Assembly: GCA_049414625.1 (NCBI GenBank)
Contig: JBMSAU010000110.1
Coordinates: forward strand, 1 to 64,000
DNA length: 64,000 bases
Origin: WYEG01 sp049414625
GTDB lineage: Bacteria > Desulfobacterota > Thermodesulfobacteria > Thermodesulfobacteriales > Thermodesulfobacteriaceae
Reading direction: 5' to 3'
Position numbers and translations under genes: made by a program. The notes below the pieces were generated by a model. It was not told where the DNA came from, did not search any database, and saw only the letters and a list, made by a program, of their open reading frames with translations. Positions 16,989 to 26,109 of the stretch are shown piece after piece. Each line of letters begins with the position of its first letter. Position 1 is the stretch's first letter.

Positions 16989-18557
16989 ATGATGTTTGTT
17001 AGCCTACAGTTCAAGCTTGAACTGAAAAAAGAAGACAAAGAAAAACTCATAAAGCTAATGCGCAAGCAATCCTCTGCTATTCGTGTAGCATACAATATGC
17101 TAAAGGAGTTGGAAAAAGAAGAAACAAAAAACCCTCACTCTCAGATATACCACAGATTAAGACAGTTATTTCCTGAGTTGCCAACAGGATACATTAATTC
17201 AGCCATATACAAAGCTAAACAGTATACTACTGATAAATCAGTGGTATTTGGAGGTAGAAGACTTTTTGAAAAGCTTTGCAAAAACCACCTTACAGGAAAA
17301 GCAAGAGAAAAACTTAAAAAGCAATGGAGAGAACTAAGACAAGGAACATTGATTGCCATAGGTTCAAAACATAAAACCGTACAGGGTAATCAACTACTCA
17401 GGTTTGTGGAACTGGATGGAAAACTACATCTAAGAATTACCACAGGAAAAAGAGAGTTTATCTACGCAAAAGTGTTAAGAGAACCCAGCAATAGCAAAGA
17501 TAAGTGGATAACTTTTATGATTATGCTTTTAGAAAGTTGGCAAACAAAAAACTACTTCGCCTACACAGTAGAACTAAAGCTAAGAGATGGAGAAGTTTAT
17601 GGAAGCGTATCTTTTGAGATCCCAACACCTGAAGTGAAATACACCAAAGAAAACGGAGTAATAGCAGTAGACACAAACGCATCACCAATTCACTTAGCCA
17701 TAGCAGAAGTTTCAAAGACTGGAGAACTGTTAAGCTATCAAACTATTAGCTTACACTACCTTTTAGGACTTTCCAAAAACACCAAGGATCATCAAGAGTG
17801 GATATTAGCCCATCAGATAGTGGATTTGGCTATTGAGAAAGGCAAAGCTATAGCAGTGGAAAATCTAAAGAAACTCAAAAAGGGAACCCGTGGAGATGGC
17901 AAGGCTAAACTGAGAAGAATACTTCACAGCTGGAACGCCAAAAAGTTTTTACAAAAGCTAAAAAGAGTAGCAAAGCTAAAAGGTGTAGAAGTGATAGAGG
18001 TCAACCCTGCCTATACCTCAGTTATCGGTATGCTAAAGTATGCACCGCAATTGAACATAGACAAGGATATTGCAGGTGCTTATGTAATAGGAAGAAGGGC
18101 ACTGGGATTTAAAGAAGATACACCCGAGAATTACGAAAGACTACTAAAGGACAAGGCATATCTGGAGTTTGCACTGAAAAGATATGAAGAAAGAGAAAAG
18201 GAACTTAGAGAAATTATAGAGAAGGAAAGCAACAAATACAAGAGAAATGCACTAAAAAGCGAACTAAAGAATGTAGAGAATGCAAAGAACATTTTAGTTA
18301 ATCTCATACAAAGCCTTCAGAGTGAGTCAAGCTCCTGTGAGGGAGCCGATGGAAGGAATCCCGAGCAGGGAGAGACTAAAGAAGTCTCTCAAGTAGCTTG
18401 GCAAGTTCTGAAGGTAGCCTTCCTCTTCCCTATCCTTGGAAAGGTCTTACCAAGAGACCTTTCTTCTCTGAAGCCCATATTGGTGGAAGGGATGTGGGAT
18501 AGGGTGAGGTATTCTAAAGGGTTAGCTCCTTTAGAGGCTGGAGGGGCGTCCCGATAA
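16989..18557 (+). CDS. tnpB: TnpB-family RNA-guided nuclease of an IS605-type element
   Basis: A 522-residue OrfB/TnpB. RuvC-I Asp in IAVDTNASPIHLAIAE (about residue 229), RuvC-II Glu in KAIAVENLKKLKKG (about 294) and RuvC-III Asp in NIDKDIAGAYVIGRRALG (about 355) are all present, so the nuclease centre looks intact. The N-terminus has the usual helical region (KQSSAIRVAYNMLKEL). Odd: there is no CxxC zinc finger between RuvC-II and RuvC-III; NPAYTS runs straight into the third motif, and a Lys/Glu-rich coiled segment follows. Composition differs from the viral genes. Confidence 0.85.
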   Translation: MMFVSLQFKLELKKEDKEKLIKLMRKQSSAIRVAYNMLKELEKEETKNPHSQIYHRLRQLFPELPTGYINSAIYKAKQYTTDKSVVFGGRRLFEKLCKNHLTGKAREKLKKQWRELRQGTLIAIGSKHKTVQGNQLLRFVELDGKLHLRITTGKREFIYAKVLREPSNSKDKWITFMIMLLESWQTKNYFAYTVELKLRDGEVYGSVSFEIPTPEVKYTKENGVIAVDTNASPIHLAIAEVSKTGELLSYQTISLHYLLGLSKNTKDHQEWILAHQIVDLAIEKGKAIAVENLKKLKKGTRGDGKAKLRRILHSWNAKKFLQKLKRVAKLKGVEVIEVNPAYTSVIGMLKYAPQLNIDKDIAGAYVIGRRALGFKEDTPENYERLLKDKAYLEFALKRYEEREKELREIIEKESNKYKRNALKSELKNVENAKNILVNLIQSLQSESSSCEGADGRNPEQGETKEVSQVAWQVLKVAFLFPILGKVLPRDLSSLKPILVEGMWDRVRYSKGLAPLEAGGASR

Positions 18558-18589
18558 GGGATCTTTAGAACAGCCTCAGCATCGTAATC
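18310..18589 (+). ncRNA. Possible omega RNA region at the tnpB 3' end
   Basis: The last part of tnpB and the 32 bases after it are GC-rich with many short complementary blocks (GGGAGCC, GGAGGGGCGTCCCGATAAGGG). In IS605 elements the guide RNA overlaps this position and extends past the right end. Inferred from position and composition only. Confidence 0.3.
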
Positions 18590-19846
18590 ATGTTTAAATT
18601 GGGTAACTTTGCTTTTGTTGGTAAAGATGTATCAGACAGATATAAAGATATTGATTACTTTTTGTATCAACAACATCTTGATGTTCTAGCAACATCAAAC
18701 TGGGTATTATTCAAACCATTTTATCAAAAAGATATTAACACTTCTAGATTGCATAATAAAATCAAAACGCTATTAATAGTTATGTTGCTTGTTAATGATC
18801 CCGGCTATACAAATTTAGTAAATTGGTTCAAAGGTGTAGACGGATTGCAAGTAGCTGATTCAATTCCACATCTTATATTGCGGCATTTCAAAGTTCTTGA
18901 ACAATATTTAAGGGAAGGTGTAAATTTTACAGGTGTAACAAAATTTACAACAAACAGTTTCAGTAAACAATTAGCTAGGGCAAAAAACAGACTAACAAAT
19001 GTAAGTAACTTAGTGTACTTAGCTAAAGAACTGGATGTCAGTCTGCAGTACAACAATACACTAGAAAATGATGCAGGTATACAATTATTAAATTTTGGTA
19101 TAGAGATGGCATCGGGTATTATTACAAATGTAGCAATATTAGCTGCTATTGGTGAATTGCTTGTAGATACTATTAATCAACTGATACCAAATCAAATATT
19201 TACTAGCTTAGATAGTGGTTTAAACAAAATAACTGACATTATTAGAAATTTAGTGTTAGCTAAACAACCAGCTTATCCTCAAGCATATGAGAGTAGTACA
19301 TACTTACTATCAGTTAACATTAATATGAGATTTGTTGCAAACAGTTTCAATGAATTTGTTGAGAATATATTAGTACCTCTTATTGGTTTGTATATGATAT
19401 CTGCTCCTACTTTATGGAGTGATTATTGGTCTAATAATGATGATGCTATATCTCAATTTCTTAAATCTGGAACATTTCTAAGCAGATTATTTACTGCTCC
19501 ACCTTATATGTTTTCATGTCTAGTTCCAGGACAAGTTTTTATACCAGTAGCCGCAGTTCAAAACATTAGTTTTACTCCATCTAAAGAGACTTTTATTTCA
19601 GGTCATCCAAAGTATGTTGATGTAAATATGACTGTCATTGATCTCATACCTGTTTTATTGTTTTCATCAACAACAACAGATGGAACACCATCATTCAATC
19701 CTCTAGCAGGAGGCTTCCAAGCTCCAAGTAACTATAGAAAGCGATTCATAGAGGAGTTAATGAAACTTGAGAATGAATTTGAAGTTAAAGAGGATGCTCA
19801 AAAAATTTTAGTGTTAGGTCATCCTATACTTAAAAATATAAAGTAG
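18590..19846 (+). CDS. Probable tail or baseplate protein
   Basis: A 418-residue protein. The C-terminal region (VPGQVFIPVAAVQNISFTPSK, then a HPKYVDVNMTVIDLIPVL stretch) resembles the end of phage tail-tube or baseplate proteins, where a polymer-forming beta domain is followed by a charged tail. The central part has hydrophobic helices (NVAILAAIGELLVDTI). The IS605-type element has been inserted immediately before its ATG, separating it from its class 2 signal, so its present expression is doubtful. Function is inferred, not recognised with certainty. Confidence 0.45.
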   Translation: MFKLGNFAFVGKDVSDRYKDIDYFLYQQHLDVLATSNWVLFKPFYQKDINTSRLHNKIKTLLIVMLLVNDPGYTNLVNWFKGVDGLQVADSIPHLILRHFKVLEQYLREGVNFTGVTKFTTNSFSKQLARAKNRLTNVSNLVYLAKELDVSLQYNNTLENDAGIQLLNFGIEMASGIITNVAILAAIGELLVDTINQLIPNQIFTSLDSGLNKITDIIRNLVLAKQPAYPQAYESSTYLLSVNINMRFVANSFNEFVENILVPLIGLYMISAPTLWSDYWSNNDDAISQFLKSGTFLSRLFTAPPYMFSCLVPGQVFIPVAAVQNISFTPSKETFISGHPKYVDVNMTVIDLIPVLLFSSTTTDGTPSFNPLAGGFQAPSNYRKRFIEELMKLENEFEVKEDAQKILVLGHPILKNIK

Positions 19847-19854
19847 CAACAATA

Positions 19855-19868
19855 CTAAATTTTTTTGT
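19855..19868 (+). promoter_or_regulatory. Class 1 start signal, UDG-exonuclease
   Basis: CTAAATTTTTTTGT then ATG: the most typical form of the signal. Confidence 0.75.
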
Positions 19869-21689
19869 ATGAAGTTTGATAACTGTGCTTCATGTATGTT
19901 AAGAGATCGTCCTATTGTTATGGAGGATTACATAGATAATGATTCAGATCAAACTATTATGTTAGTTGGTGAAGCACCAGGTTACACAGAAGCAAAAACG
20001 GGTAAGCCATTTACAGGTAAATCAGGCTCCATAATTCGCAACATTATAAAACAAATCAAAAACTACAATATTGTAATAACAAATAGTGTTTTATGTCATC
20101 CAGATAAGAATGAAACTCCAAATGATACTGTGCTAACAAAATGTAGACCAAACATCATTAATCAAATACAAAAATATTCACCAGTTAAAATTATTACACT
20201 AGGTAATAGAGGCTTGCAACAAATATGTAAAATTTACCAACTTAAGCATATCAAAGCATCACAAAAAGGATTTATAGACACTGTTTTGGATAGGAATACT
20301 AAACAAAAGATAGAAATTTATGCAACATATCATCCTGCTTACTATTTGAGAAGTAGAGAAGAGGATATCATAAATCATATTTTGGATACATTTAAGCAAG
20401 TAACAAATAATCCAAATCTAGTCTACATAGATACAGCAAGCAAAGTAGAAGCAGCAAAACAATTAGAGTTCTTACAATCAGAATATGATAGTGCTAAGAA
20501 TTTAGATTTGGATATTGATTTAAATGGATATGATATAATATCCTGCTTTGAATATGAAAATTATATGTTGTTATGTTTATACAAACCTGAAGCAGGCAAA
20601 AAGATTATCGGATTACCAATTCAAACTTTTGTACATAATTTTGAAGCAGACAAAAAATTCAATTTTGCTACATTTGTAACAGGAGATAAAAAAGAACTCA
20701 GAATTGTTAGCAGAAACTACAGTAAAATACTTAGCGACTACATAAAAAATATAAATGGTAAAAGCTCTTCATTTGGAGTTATAGAGGGCAGTTTAGTTCA
20801 GAATTTTGCATTATTCCTATCAGTATCTAGAAATAGATCGTTTCACAAACCCAGTTATGCATATTTGGATATAGAAGTTTTAAACAATGAAGGAGAATTT
20901 CCAGATCCAGTTATAGCTGATAGACCCATCATATGTTACAGTTATATGGATAACAATAAGAACAAAATATATAGTTGTTACTTGCAAACAAAACATGTAG
21001 ATTTACAAACAGTAAAAAAATATTTACCAGAACAAGTTAGTCAAGAAATTGAATTGATTGCTTTCGAAAATGAAAAGGATTTAGTTGTTCACATAACCAA
21101 TAAAATAAAAGATGAGTTTGCTTTGTATGTTGGTTGGAATGTTGGCTTTGACGTATCATACATCATAAACAGATACATAAAGCTAACAAACGATAGTTCC
21201 ATTATTCCCTGTAAAGTGAATGATGAAAAGAATGTGGGTACAGATTGTGACTTGGTCTATGGTGCAACAATAGATTTGTTAAAGATGTATCGCAATATAA
21301 AACCAGATCTAACATCTTACTCTTTGGATAATGTCTCAAAATTAGAATTAAAATCTAGCAAAGTAAAACTAAACAAATCCTTAAAACAAATCTGGGATGA
21401 AGACCCAAGCTTAGTTATTGCATACAACATATATGACACTATTCTGGTTAGCATGATAGATGAAAAATATAAGTTTGTAGATCAATATCACTATTTGAGA
21501 TCTTTGTATGAATTACCTTTTAATGAGAAATTTGTTAACAGTAAAGTTTTAGCTACAACTATTAAGTTGATTGCAGTTGCTCTGAGACATAATCTAATTC
21601 CAACTATGTTAGTTAGCAAAACAATTGATTCGTATACAGGAGCATATGTAAGAGAGTTTATAAAAGGTGTATTTAGAGTAGAATCTTAA
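19869..21689 (+). CDS. Uracil-DNA glycosylase fused to the exonuclease half of family B DNA polymerase
   Basis: 606 residues in two parts. Residues 1-170 form a family 4 type uracil-DNA glycosylase: Cys6, Cys9, Cys76 and Cys92 for the iron-sulphur cluster, GEAPG (34-38) and TYHPAYYLRS (about 153). From about 330 comes the polymerase B 3'-5' exonuclease: ExoI YLDIEV, ExoII GWNVGFDVSYI (about 421) and ExoIII YNIYDTILV (about 518). The protein stops after YTGAYVREFIKGVFRVES, the conserved segment just before polymerase motif A. The remaining polymerase half is a separate gene at 42981-44537. Together they would proofread and remove uracil during viral replication. Confidence 0.85.
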   Translation: MKFDNCASCMLRDRPIVMEDYIDNDSDQTIMLVGEAPGYTEAKTGKPFTGKSGSIIRNIIKQIKNYNIVITNSVLCHPDKNETPNDTVLTKCRPNIINQIQKYSPVKIITLGNRGLQQICKIYQLKHIKASQKGFIDTVLDRNTKQKIEIYATYHPAYYLRSREEDIINHILDTFKQVTNNPNLVYIDTASKVEAAKQLEFLQSEYDSAKNLDLDIDLNGYDIISCFEYENYMLLCLYKPEAGKKIIGLPIQTFVHNFEADKKFNFATFVTGDKKELRIVSRNYSKILSDYIKNINGKSSSFGVIEGSLVQNFALFLSVSRNRSFHKPSYAYLDIEVLNNEGEFPDPVIADRPIICYSYMDNNKNKIYSCYLQTKHVDLQTVKKYLPEQVSQEIELIAFENEKDLVVHITNKIKDEFALYVGWNVGFDVSYIINRYIKLTNDSSIIPCKVNDEKNVGTDCDLVYGATIDLLKMYRNIKPDLTSYSLDNVSKLELKSSKVKLNKSLKQIWDEDPSLVIAYNIYDTILVSMIDEKYKFVDQYHYLRSLYELPFNEKFVNSKVLATTIKLIAVALRHNLIPTMLVSKTIDSYTGAYVREFIKGVFRVES

Positions 21690-21719
21690 TGAGGATTTTT
21701 TTGTGTAATAGCAACTACA

Positions 21720-21733
21720 CTAAATTTAAAGAT
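21720..21733 (+). promoter_or_regulatory. Class 1 start signal inside the reading frame, 67-aa gene
   Basis: CTAAATTTAAAGAT then ATG 21734. It places the start 15 codons inside the longest open frame. Confidence 0.6.
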
Positions 21734-21937
21734 ATGAGTAGTTTGTCTAGGCCGTATTACATTTTACTAAATAATAGTTCAGATGAAGATAATTTGTCTA
21801 GCATTATACAATTTGTTAGAAAACAACTAGGTCCAAATGCTAACATAAAAGTTATAAGAAAGCCACCACAATATATTGATCCGCTGTTCCGATTGAGATA
21901 TGAAGGAACTACAATAGATATTTATGAAGAAGCTTAA
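21734..21937 (+). CDS. Small unknown protein (67 aa)
   Basis: Not recognised. The frame is open from 21689, where ATG overlaps the stop of the UDG-exonuclease gene, but a perfect class 1 signal sits nine bases before ATG 21734, so I choose that start. The protein has a beta-alpha start (RPYYILLNNSSDED), a helix with VRKQLG and an acidic end. Alternatively, translation is coupled to the upstream gene from 21689 and gives 82 residues. Confidence 0.5.
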   Translation: MSSLSRPYYILLNNSSDEDNLSSIIQFVRKQLGPNANIKVIRKPPQYIDPLFRLRYEGTTIDIYEEA

Positions 21938-21949
21938 CAAAAAAACATC

Positions 21950-23392
21950 TTAAACTATTTCATAATCCCAACCAAATAAATTGAAGAACTTTTTTCTACC
22001 ATGAACCATAAATAATATGGCAGGATTAAGTTCAACTCCAACTGTGTATATTTTTGATGTCCGTTTTTTAGGATTGTATGTTATTGTTGCAACCTGATAC
22101 ATTGTATGTATCCTAACTGTGTATGGTTTTACAATCGTTATTGGATCTGAGAGTAACTGATAAGTCATTATCTTTCTACGACCATTAACATAGAAGTAAT
22201 AGTTGTCAATTAACTGAGGCAGTTCAACCTCTAATATATCTTCTTGACCTCCTGGTAGTTGTATGTGAAATCTAACTTTTGAGACTAATGTAACTCTGTT
22301 ATTGCTAAATGGTTTAACATGATCAATGTCAACTTTCTTAATCTTTATACCTTGATCTTCCATAATTCTAATCATTGCAGGTATTATGGTGCTATATTGT
22401 TCAATCCTATCATTCTTTATGATTCTCTCATCTTTCTGAGTTAAAAATCTAGAGAATGTTGGTATATGCAATTCTTTTCTCTCGAATGTTATGCTGCTAA
22501 TATCAGGTATATGTTTTCTCTCTAGTGAGATATTTAATGTATGTGAAGCAGATATAAACTTTTTGAATTGATATTCTGTTTTGTTAGTCGGTTTATAGTT
22601 TGTAACATTTTGATCTGCTATTGAGTATAATTTGTTTGTAGTAGTTGTTTGTTTATCTGTCTCCTCGGGAGCAAACTTTTTAAGATATTTATCCAAAATT
22701 TCTATAATCAAATAAGGTTGTCTGCTAACATTTGTTAGTTTAAGTATTTGCATTTTTACATCATTATCGTAGCCTCTACTTGTAACTATTGCCACGTATA
22801 TTTCCGAAAACAAATTAAGCCAATTGCTTCCATAATAGAGAATTTTACCGATAACATCATTTCTGATATTGTTTATGTTTAGTATATTTGCTGCGAACTG
22901 AGGATCAAATATCAATACTAAAATGTTATTACTGTTTTGTTGCAAAACAAAATGATTCTCAATTATTTTGGTTAATGTTCTGTTTAGTTGTATGTATCTG
23001 GATTGATAATAGTTATGTAAACTGCTAAATATTAGTGTTAAGTCTATGAAGTTAGCAACAGTCAAACTAAGTTTGTTATATGCTTTCTCTGGTTCTGCTA
23101 CATCATCATTACTTTGTGATAGCATAGGAATTTTTGTTCTCCAATTTAAAACTGTAATGCCCTGTTGTGTTAAGGCTTTACGATATTCTATGTATGCATT
23201 CTGATTAGTTATAGTTAGCTTTGGAATAACAACCGTTGGTCTTAGCCTTGGTTTTATGTAATTGTTTATAAGTGACTTTATTATATTGTAGGTGTTAAAG
23301 GTTAAATCAAGTAGAAATATCTTTTGATTGTTAGATCGGATATAGGGTATTCTTACAATTCTTGGCTTTTGATTACTTTTGGTAGATAACAT
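21950..23392 (-). CDS. RNA polymerase beta subunit, N-terminal fragment (viral)
   Basis: A 480-residue protein whose last third matches the beta region before the fork: LPQLIDNYYFYVNGRRKIMTY (about 392-412) corresponds to the bacterial VPLMTxxGTFIINGxERVIVSQL segment. Tyr-Phe-x-x-Asn-Gly and a following Gln-Leu are kept, as in phiKZ/AR9-type phage polymerases. The first 250 residues look like the reduced lobe region. It ends before the fork-loop part, which is found in the separate gene at 46509-48101. Its ATG overlaps the stop of a 78-residue gene, so the two form an operon. Confidence 0.72.
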   Translation of the reverse strand: MLSTKSNQKPRIVRIPYIRSNNQKIFLLDLTFNTYNIIKSLINNYIKPRLRPTVVIPKLTITNQNAYIEYRKALTQQGITVLNWRTKIPMLSQSNDDVAEPEKAYNKLSLTVANFIDLTLIFSSLHNYYQSRYIQLNRTLTKIIENHFVLQQNSNNILVLIFDPQFAANILNINNIRNDVIGKILYYGSNWLNLFSEIYVAIVTSRGYDNDVKMQILKLTNVSRQPYLIIEILDKYLKKFAPEETDKQTTTTNKLYSIADQNVTNYKPTNKTEYQFKKFISASHTLNISLERKHIPDISSITFERKELHIPTFSRFLTQKDERIIKNDRIEQYSTIIPAMIRIMEDQGIKIKKVDIDHVKPFSNNRVTLVSKVRFHIQLPGGQEDILEVELPQLIDNYYFYVNGRRKIMTYQLLSDPITIVKPYTVRIHTMYQVATITYNPKKRTSKIYTVGVELNPAILFMVHGRKKFFNLFGWDYEIV

Positions 23393-23628
23393 TATACATT
23401 GTTGCTGTTTGTGTCTTTGAGATCTGTAGTGTATAAAGGTTGTCCTTTACTGTAGTCTACAATACCATCAACAATGTAAGTTGGTTTGTTGTATTTTTGC
23501 TCGATCTCCTTAATCAGGTGAGCATATTTGCTTCTGACTAATATACAATCATCAATCAATAAACCAAAAACATCACAACTAGTATCAGTCTTAACAAAAT
23601 CTTTGAGTATATCGCCCAGTCTGAACAT
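23392..23628 (-). CDS. Small unknown protein ahead of RNA polymerase beta N part
   Basis: 78 residues, not recognised; compact alpha/beta with DVFGLLIDDCILVRSKYAHL and a short disordered end. A class 2 AGC lies 11 bases before the ATG, and the stop TAA overlaps the ATG of the beta fragment. Coupling suggests a role with that subunit, but this is only context. Confidence 0.5.
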   Translation of the reverse strand: MFRLGDILKDFVKTDTSCDVFGLLIDDCILVRSKYAHLIKEIEQKYNKPTYIVDGIVDYSKGQPLYTTDLKDTNSNNV

Positions 23629-23663
23629 AGAGTATTAGTGCTCATCTAAAAAAGTAAAAAAAA

Positions 23664-24821
23664 TTATCTTGAAGCAATTACCAATCTAGGTAATGTCTCT
23701 ATTTTTTGTTTTACAAGTTGATTGTATTTTTGTTCGTACTCTTGATATTTTTGTTTATAATAATTTCCGTGTTCTCTGTTTTGTCTATTATCCTGTTGTT
23801 GTTGTTTCTTTTGTTCTTCTAATGCTTTGACTGTAATCCAATATAGCGGAACATCTCTGAAAATATATGCTAGTGCTATAATAGCAACAAATATCAATAC
23901 TTTGAAGCTAGTTATTGCGTCTATTACAGTGGTGAAAGCATGTTGAGCAAATTTGAAGAAGAGTAGCATGAGATATCCTACAGCAACAAGGCTAGCAATT
24001 CCTACTACAATTAAAGTTGATATTTCTTCTTGATGTTCTTTATTTTCTGTGTCTTGTTTTGAAGTAGTTTCATTATCATTTTGTTTGGTATTATTCTGAT
24101 TATTTTGTTTGGTATCATCCTGTTTTGTATTATTCTCAGTTTGTTCAACTTTAATTAATTGATATACAAAACTATCCAATGATATGTTTTCTTTAATTAA
24201 CATTTGTTGATATTTTTTAAGTTCTTGACCGTTATACACTAATGCAAAGCTTAAAACAGTCATCAGTTCCATATTATTTAATTCCATCGGTACTTGTCTG
24301 AATTTCTCTATCTTTTGATAGATTAATGATCTTCCAAATAGGAATTTAAAACCTAATCTTGCAATTAGATTTTGTCCCATTATCATTTTGTTTGATATAA
24401 TTCTTGCTACTTGTTTAGAACCATGAGTGTAGATGAAGAATCTTAGTATTGTTAGATGCAATGCTCCGTAGTCAACAAATTTTTGTTTGTGTTCTTCTTC
24501 CTTAACCGCATTCATCAATTTACGATGCATTGAATCATAAAACTTATTTAAGTCTCCACATTGTTTTATTATATTAACTGGTTCTTTTAAAACTTGAGTA
24601 TCAACTAAATATAACTGACCACTACTATGTTGTATAATGACTTTTGTATCTCTGCTAATAATATTTTCTAAGTCTCTAATTTTAAAACCTCTTTCCAGAT
24701 CAAGAGTTGAAAATTCAGCTATTGCAAAATTTTCTGGTTTAGTCTTCCTTCCAAATTCTTCTACAATTTTATCAAGATATAAAGTATACAAAGCGTTTAT
24801 ATTTACAGTTACAGTTGACAT
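23664..24821 (-). CDS. Membrane protein with C-terminal coiled tail, late-type
   Basis: About 385 residues. The N-terminal half is soluble alpha/beta, then a Gln/Asn/Thr-rich linker with repeated KQNDN-like units (about 245-275), two strongly hydrophobic segments (LIVVGIASLVAVGYLMLLFF and FKVLIFVAIIALAYIF) and a Gln/Lys coiled tail. The N-terminal module resembles that of the two larger membrane proteins at 36564-38165 and 51385-53025. ATG 24821 (not TTG 24845) is chosen from the AGC 11 bases upstream. Divergent from the next gene across only 23 bases. Probably virion or host-membrane associated. Confidence 0.5.
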   Translation of the reverse strand: MSTVTVNINALYTLYLDKIVEEFGRKTKPENFAIAEFSTLDLERGFKIRDLENIISRDTKVIIQHSSGQLYLVDTQVLKEPVNIIKQCGDLNKFYDSMHRKLMNAVKEEEHKQKFVDYGALHLTILRFFIYTHGSKQVARIISNKMIMGQNLIARLGFKFLFGRSLIYQKIEKFRQVPMELNNMELMTVLSFALVYNGQELKKYQQMLIKENISLDSFVYQLIKVEQTENNTKQDDTKQNNQNNTKQNDNETTSKQDTENKEHQEEISTLIVVGIASLVAVGYLMLLFFKFAQHAFTTVIDAITSFKVLIFVAIIALAYIFRDVPLYWITVKALEEQKKQQQQDNRQNREHGNYYKQKYQEYEQKYNQLVKQKIETLPRLVIASR

Positions 24822-24844
24822 TTTACTTTGTAGCTTGTTTGTCA
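24822..24844. promoter_or_regulatory. 23-bp bidirectional class 2 region
   Basis: Two start codons face away from each other with 23 bases between. AGC read on the plus strand is ten bases from ATG 24845, and AGC read on the minus strand is 11 bases from ATG 24821. The two signals overlap, which leaves no room for separate leaders. Confidence 0.55.
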
Positions 24845-26038
24845 ATGTTGTTACTGCAAAATAAACAAAGCTTTATTGTTAGATACACTGCAAGCAATGT
24901 CAAACAGTATGCATCGTATATTTTGAAAAGGTTGTTTGATAGAGATGTTGAATTTATGGATTTCGAGAATAATAAAACAAGACTTGATAGAATTATATTC
25001 CTATCTGGTCAACCATCTATAATTGGTTCATACAGTGAATTGTTAGCCAGAGGTTTACCTAAACCATTTTGTGTTGTTTTTGATGAAAAAATAATGGATA
25101 GATATGAGCAACCGTTTTTAGGTCAGTTTCATGCTTCAGGTTTTGAACAACCTTTAATAAAATTATACCTTGCTGTTAGAGATGACTCACTAATAAACTT
25201 ATCTGATAACAATACAAATGTAGCAGGTTATACGAACTTTCAGATTGAGATTGTAGCTCACATAACTAGATTACCCTATCAAATGGATTTGGCTTTGCAT
25301 TATAGTACACAGGCTCAGATGATTGAAAGTCAAACAACCATAACAAATCTATTTACAGTTGGTAGATATCACCTAATCAAAATTCCTTACATAATATATC
25401 TACCTAGAGAATTATTCGTTGCTACAGAAAATAACGATTTACTTGGTAGCATTGATTTATACAATACACTCAGAGATGATACAGAAACAGTAAAGGTTTA
25501 TCCTGTTTCTGGACAAACTAATCAAGTTGGATTAGTTATAAATATGCATGCTTACGTTAGAATAGATGCTGCATCATGGACACAGAACATAATTGTTGAT
25601 AGTCAGGAACAGACTTTTAGAAGTGATTGGTCTGTATATGTTGATATGCCCTACATTAAATTTGTTGATTTGATAACTTACATTCCAATTAGAGGTGTAA
25701 TTGTTAAGATATTTATCAAGAATGATGTAACTGCAGAACCTTTATTGGTCCCTACTAGTATTGATGATTTGACATTGTTTCATATACAAGAGATTAATAT
25801 TGATACATTCTATGCTAGAGATACATTCGTGATTGATATACCTACAGACATAAACTTAAGTGATATAAAAAAGATAGAAGTTATAAACTTTAGCAGTCAG
25901 ATAACAGATCCAAGCACTAACTTTATAGGAGGTATGTTAATTAAGAAATTGGAATATACATTAGATAGTAATAATGGACGTATACAGGTTTTGAACGAAG
26001 TATATCCAGGTAAAGTTAGGGTTTATTACTGGCGTTAG
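24845..26038 (+). CDS. Probable virion protein (397 aa)
   Basis: Not recognised. It is almost entirely beta-strand-like, with alternating hydrophobic residues, many Asp/Thr/Tyr turns and few Lys clusters, and ends with VYYWR. It is typical of tail, baseplate or fibre proteins. Its class 2 signal and its place opposite the membrane protein support a structural role. A TTG-started longer frame from 24815 would overlap the opposite gene and is unlikely. Confidence 0.45.
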   Translation: MLLLQNKQSFIVRYTASNVKQYASYILKRLFDRDVEFMDFENNKTRLDRIIFLSGQPSIIGSYSELLARGLPKPFCVVFDEKIMDRYEQPFLGQFHASGFEQPLIKLYLAVRDDSLINLSDNNTNVAGYTNFQIEIVAHITRLPYQMDLALHYSTQAQMIESQTTITNLFTVGRYHLIKIPYIIYLPRELFVATENNDLLGSIDLYNTLRDDTETVKVYPVSGQTNQVGLVINMHAYVRIDAASWTQNIIVDSQEQTFRSDWSVYVDMPYIKFVDLITYIPIRGVIVKIFIKNDVTAEPLLVPTSIDDLTLFHIQEINIDTFYARDTFVIDIPTDINLSDIKKIEVINFSSQITDPSTNFIGGMLIKKLEYTLDSNNGRIQVLNEVYPGKVRVYYWR

Positions 26039-26095
26039 TTCCTCGCAAATGTATTTCTTTTTTTTACAAACATGAGATAAACTTTTACAATTACA

Positions 26096-26109
26096 CTAAA
26101 TTTTTTATC
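26096..26109 (+). promoter_or_regulatory. Class 1 start signal, 149-aa gene
   Basis: CTAAATTTTTTATC then ATG 26110, with the frequent ACA before CTAAA. Confidence 0.75.

Larger units (their letters stand above)
16988..18589 (+). mobile_element. IS605-type element carrying only tnpB
   Basis: A block of about 1.6 kb with clearly higher GC than the viral DNA around it. The left flank ends TTTAAC, a plausible IS200/IS605 target, and the right end meets the ATG of the next viral gene. Joining the flanks gives AGC, 11 bases, ATG, which restores a perfect class 2 signal, so I place the ends at about 16988 and 18589. No tnpA is present, so movement would need a transposase in trans. The GC-rich 3' part may encode the guide RNA. 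Confidence 0.65.

Noticed and set aside
16989..18557. The tnpB gene as the integrase of the element
   Set aside because: TnpB is not an integrase, and the IS is a secondary insertion with different composition inside the block.
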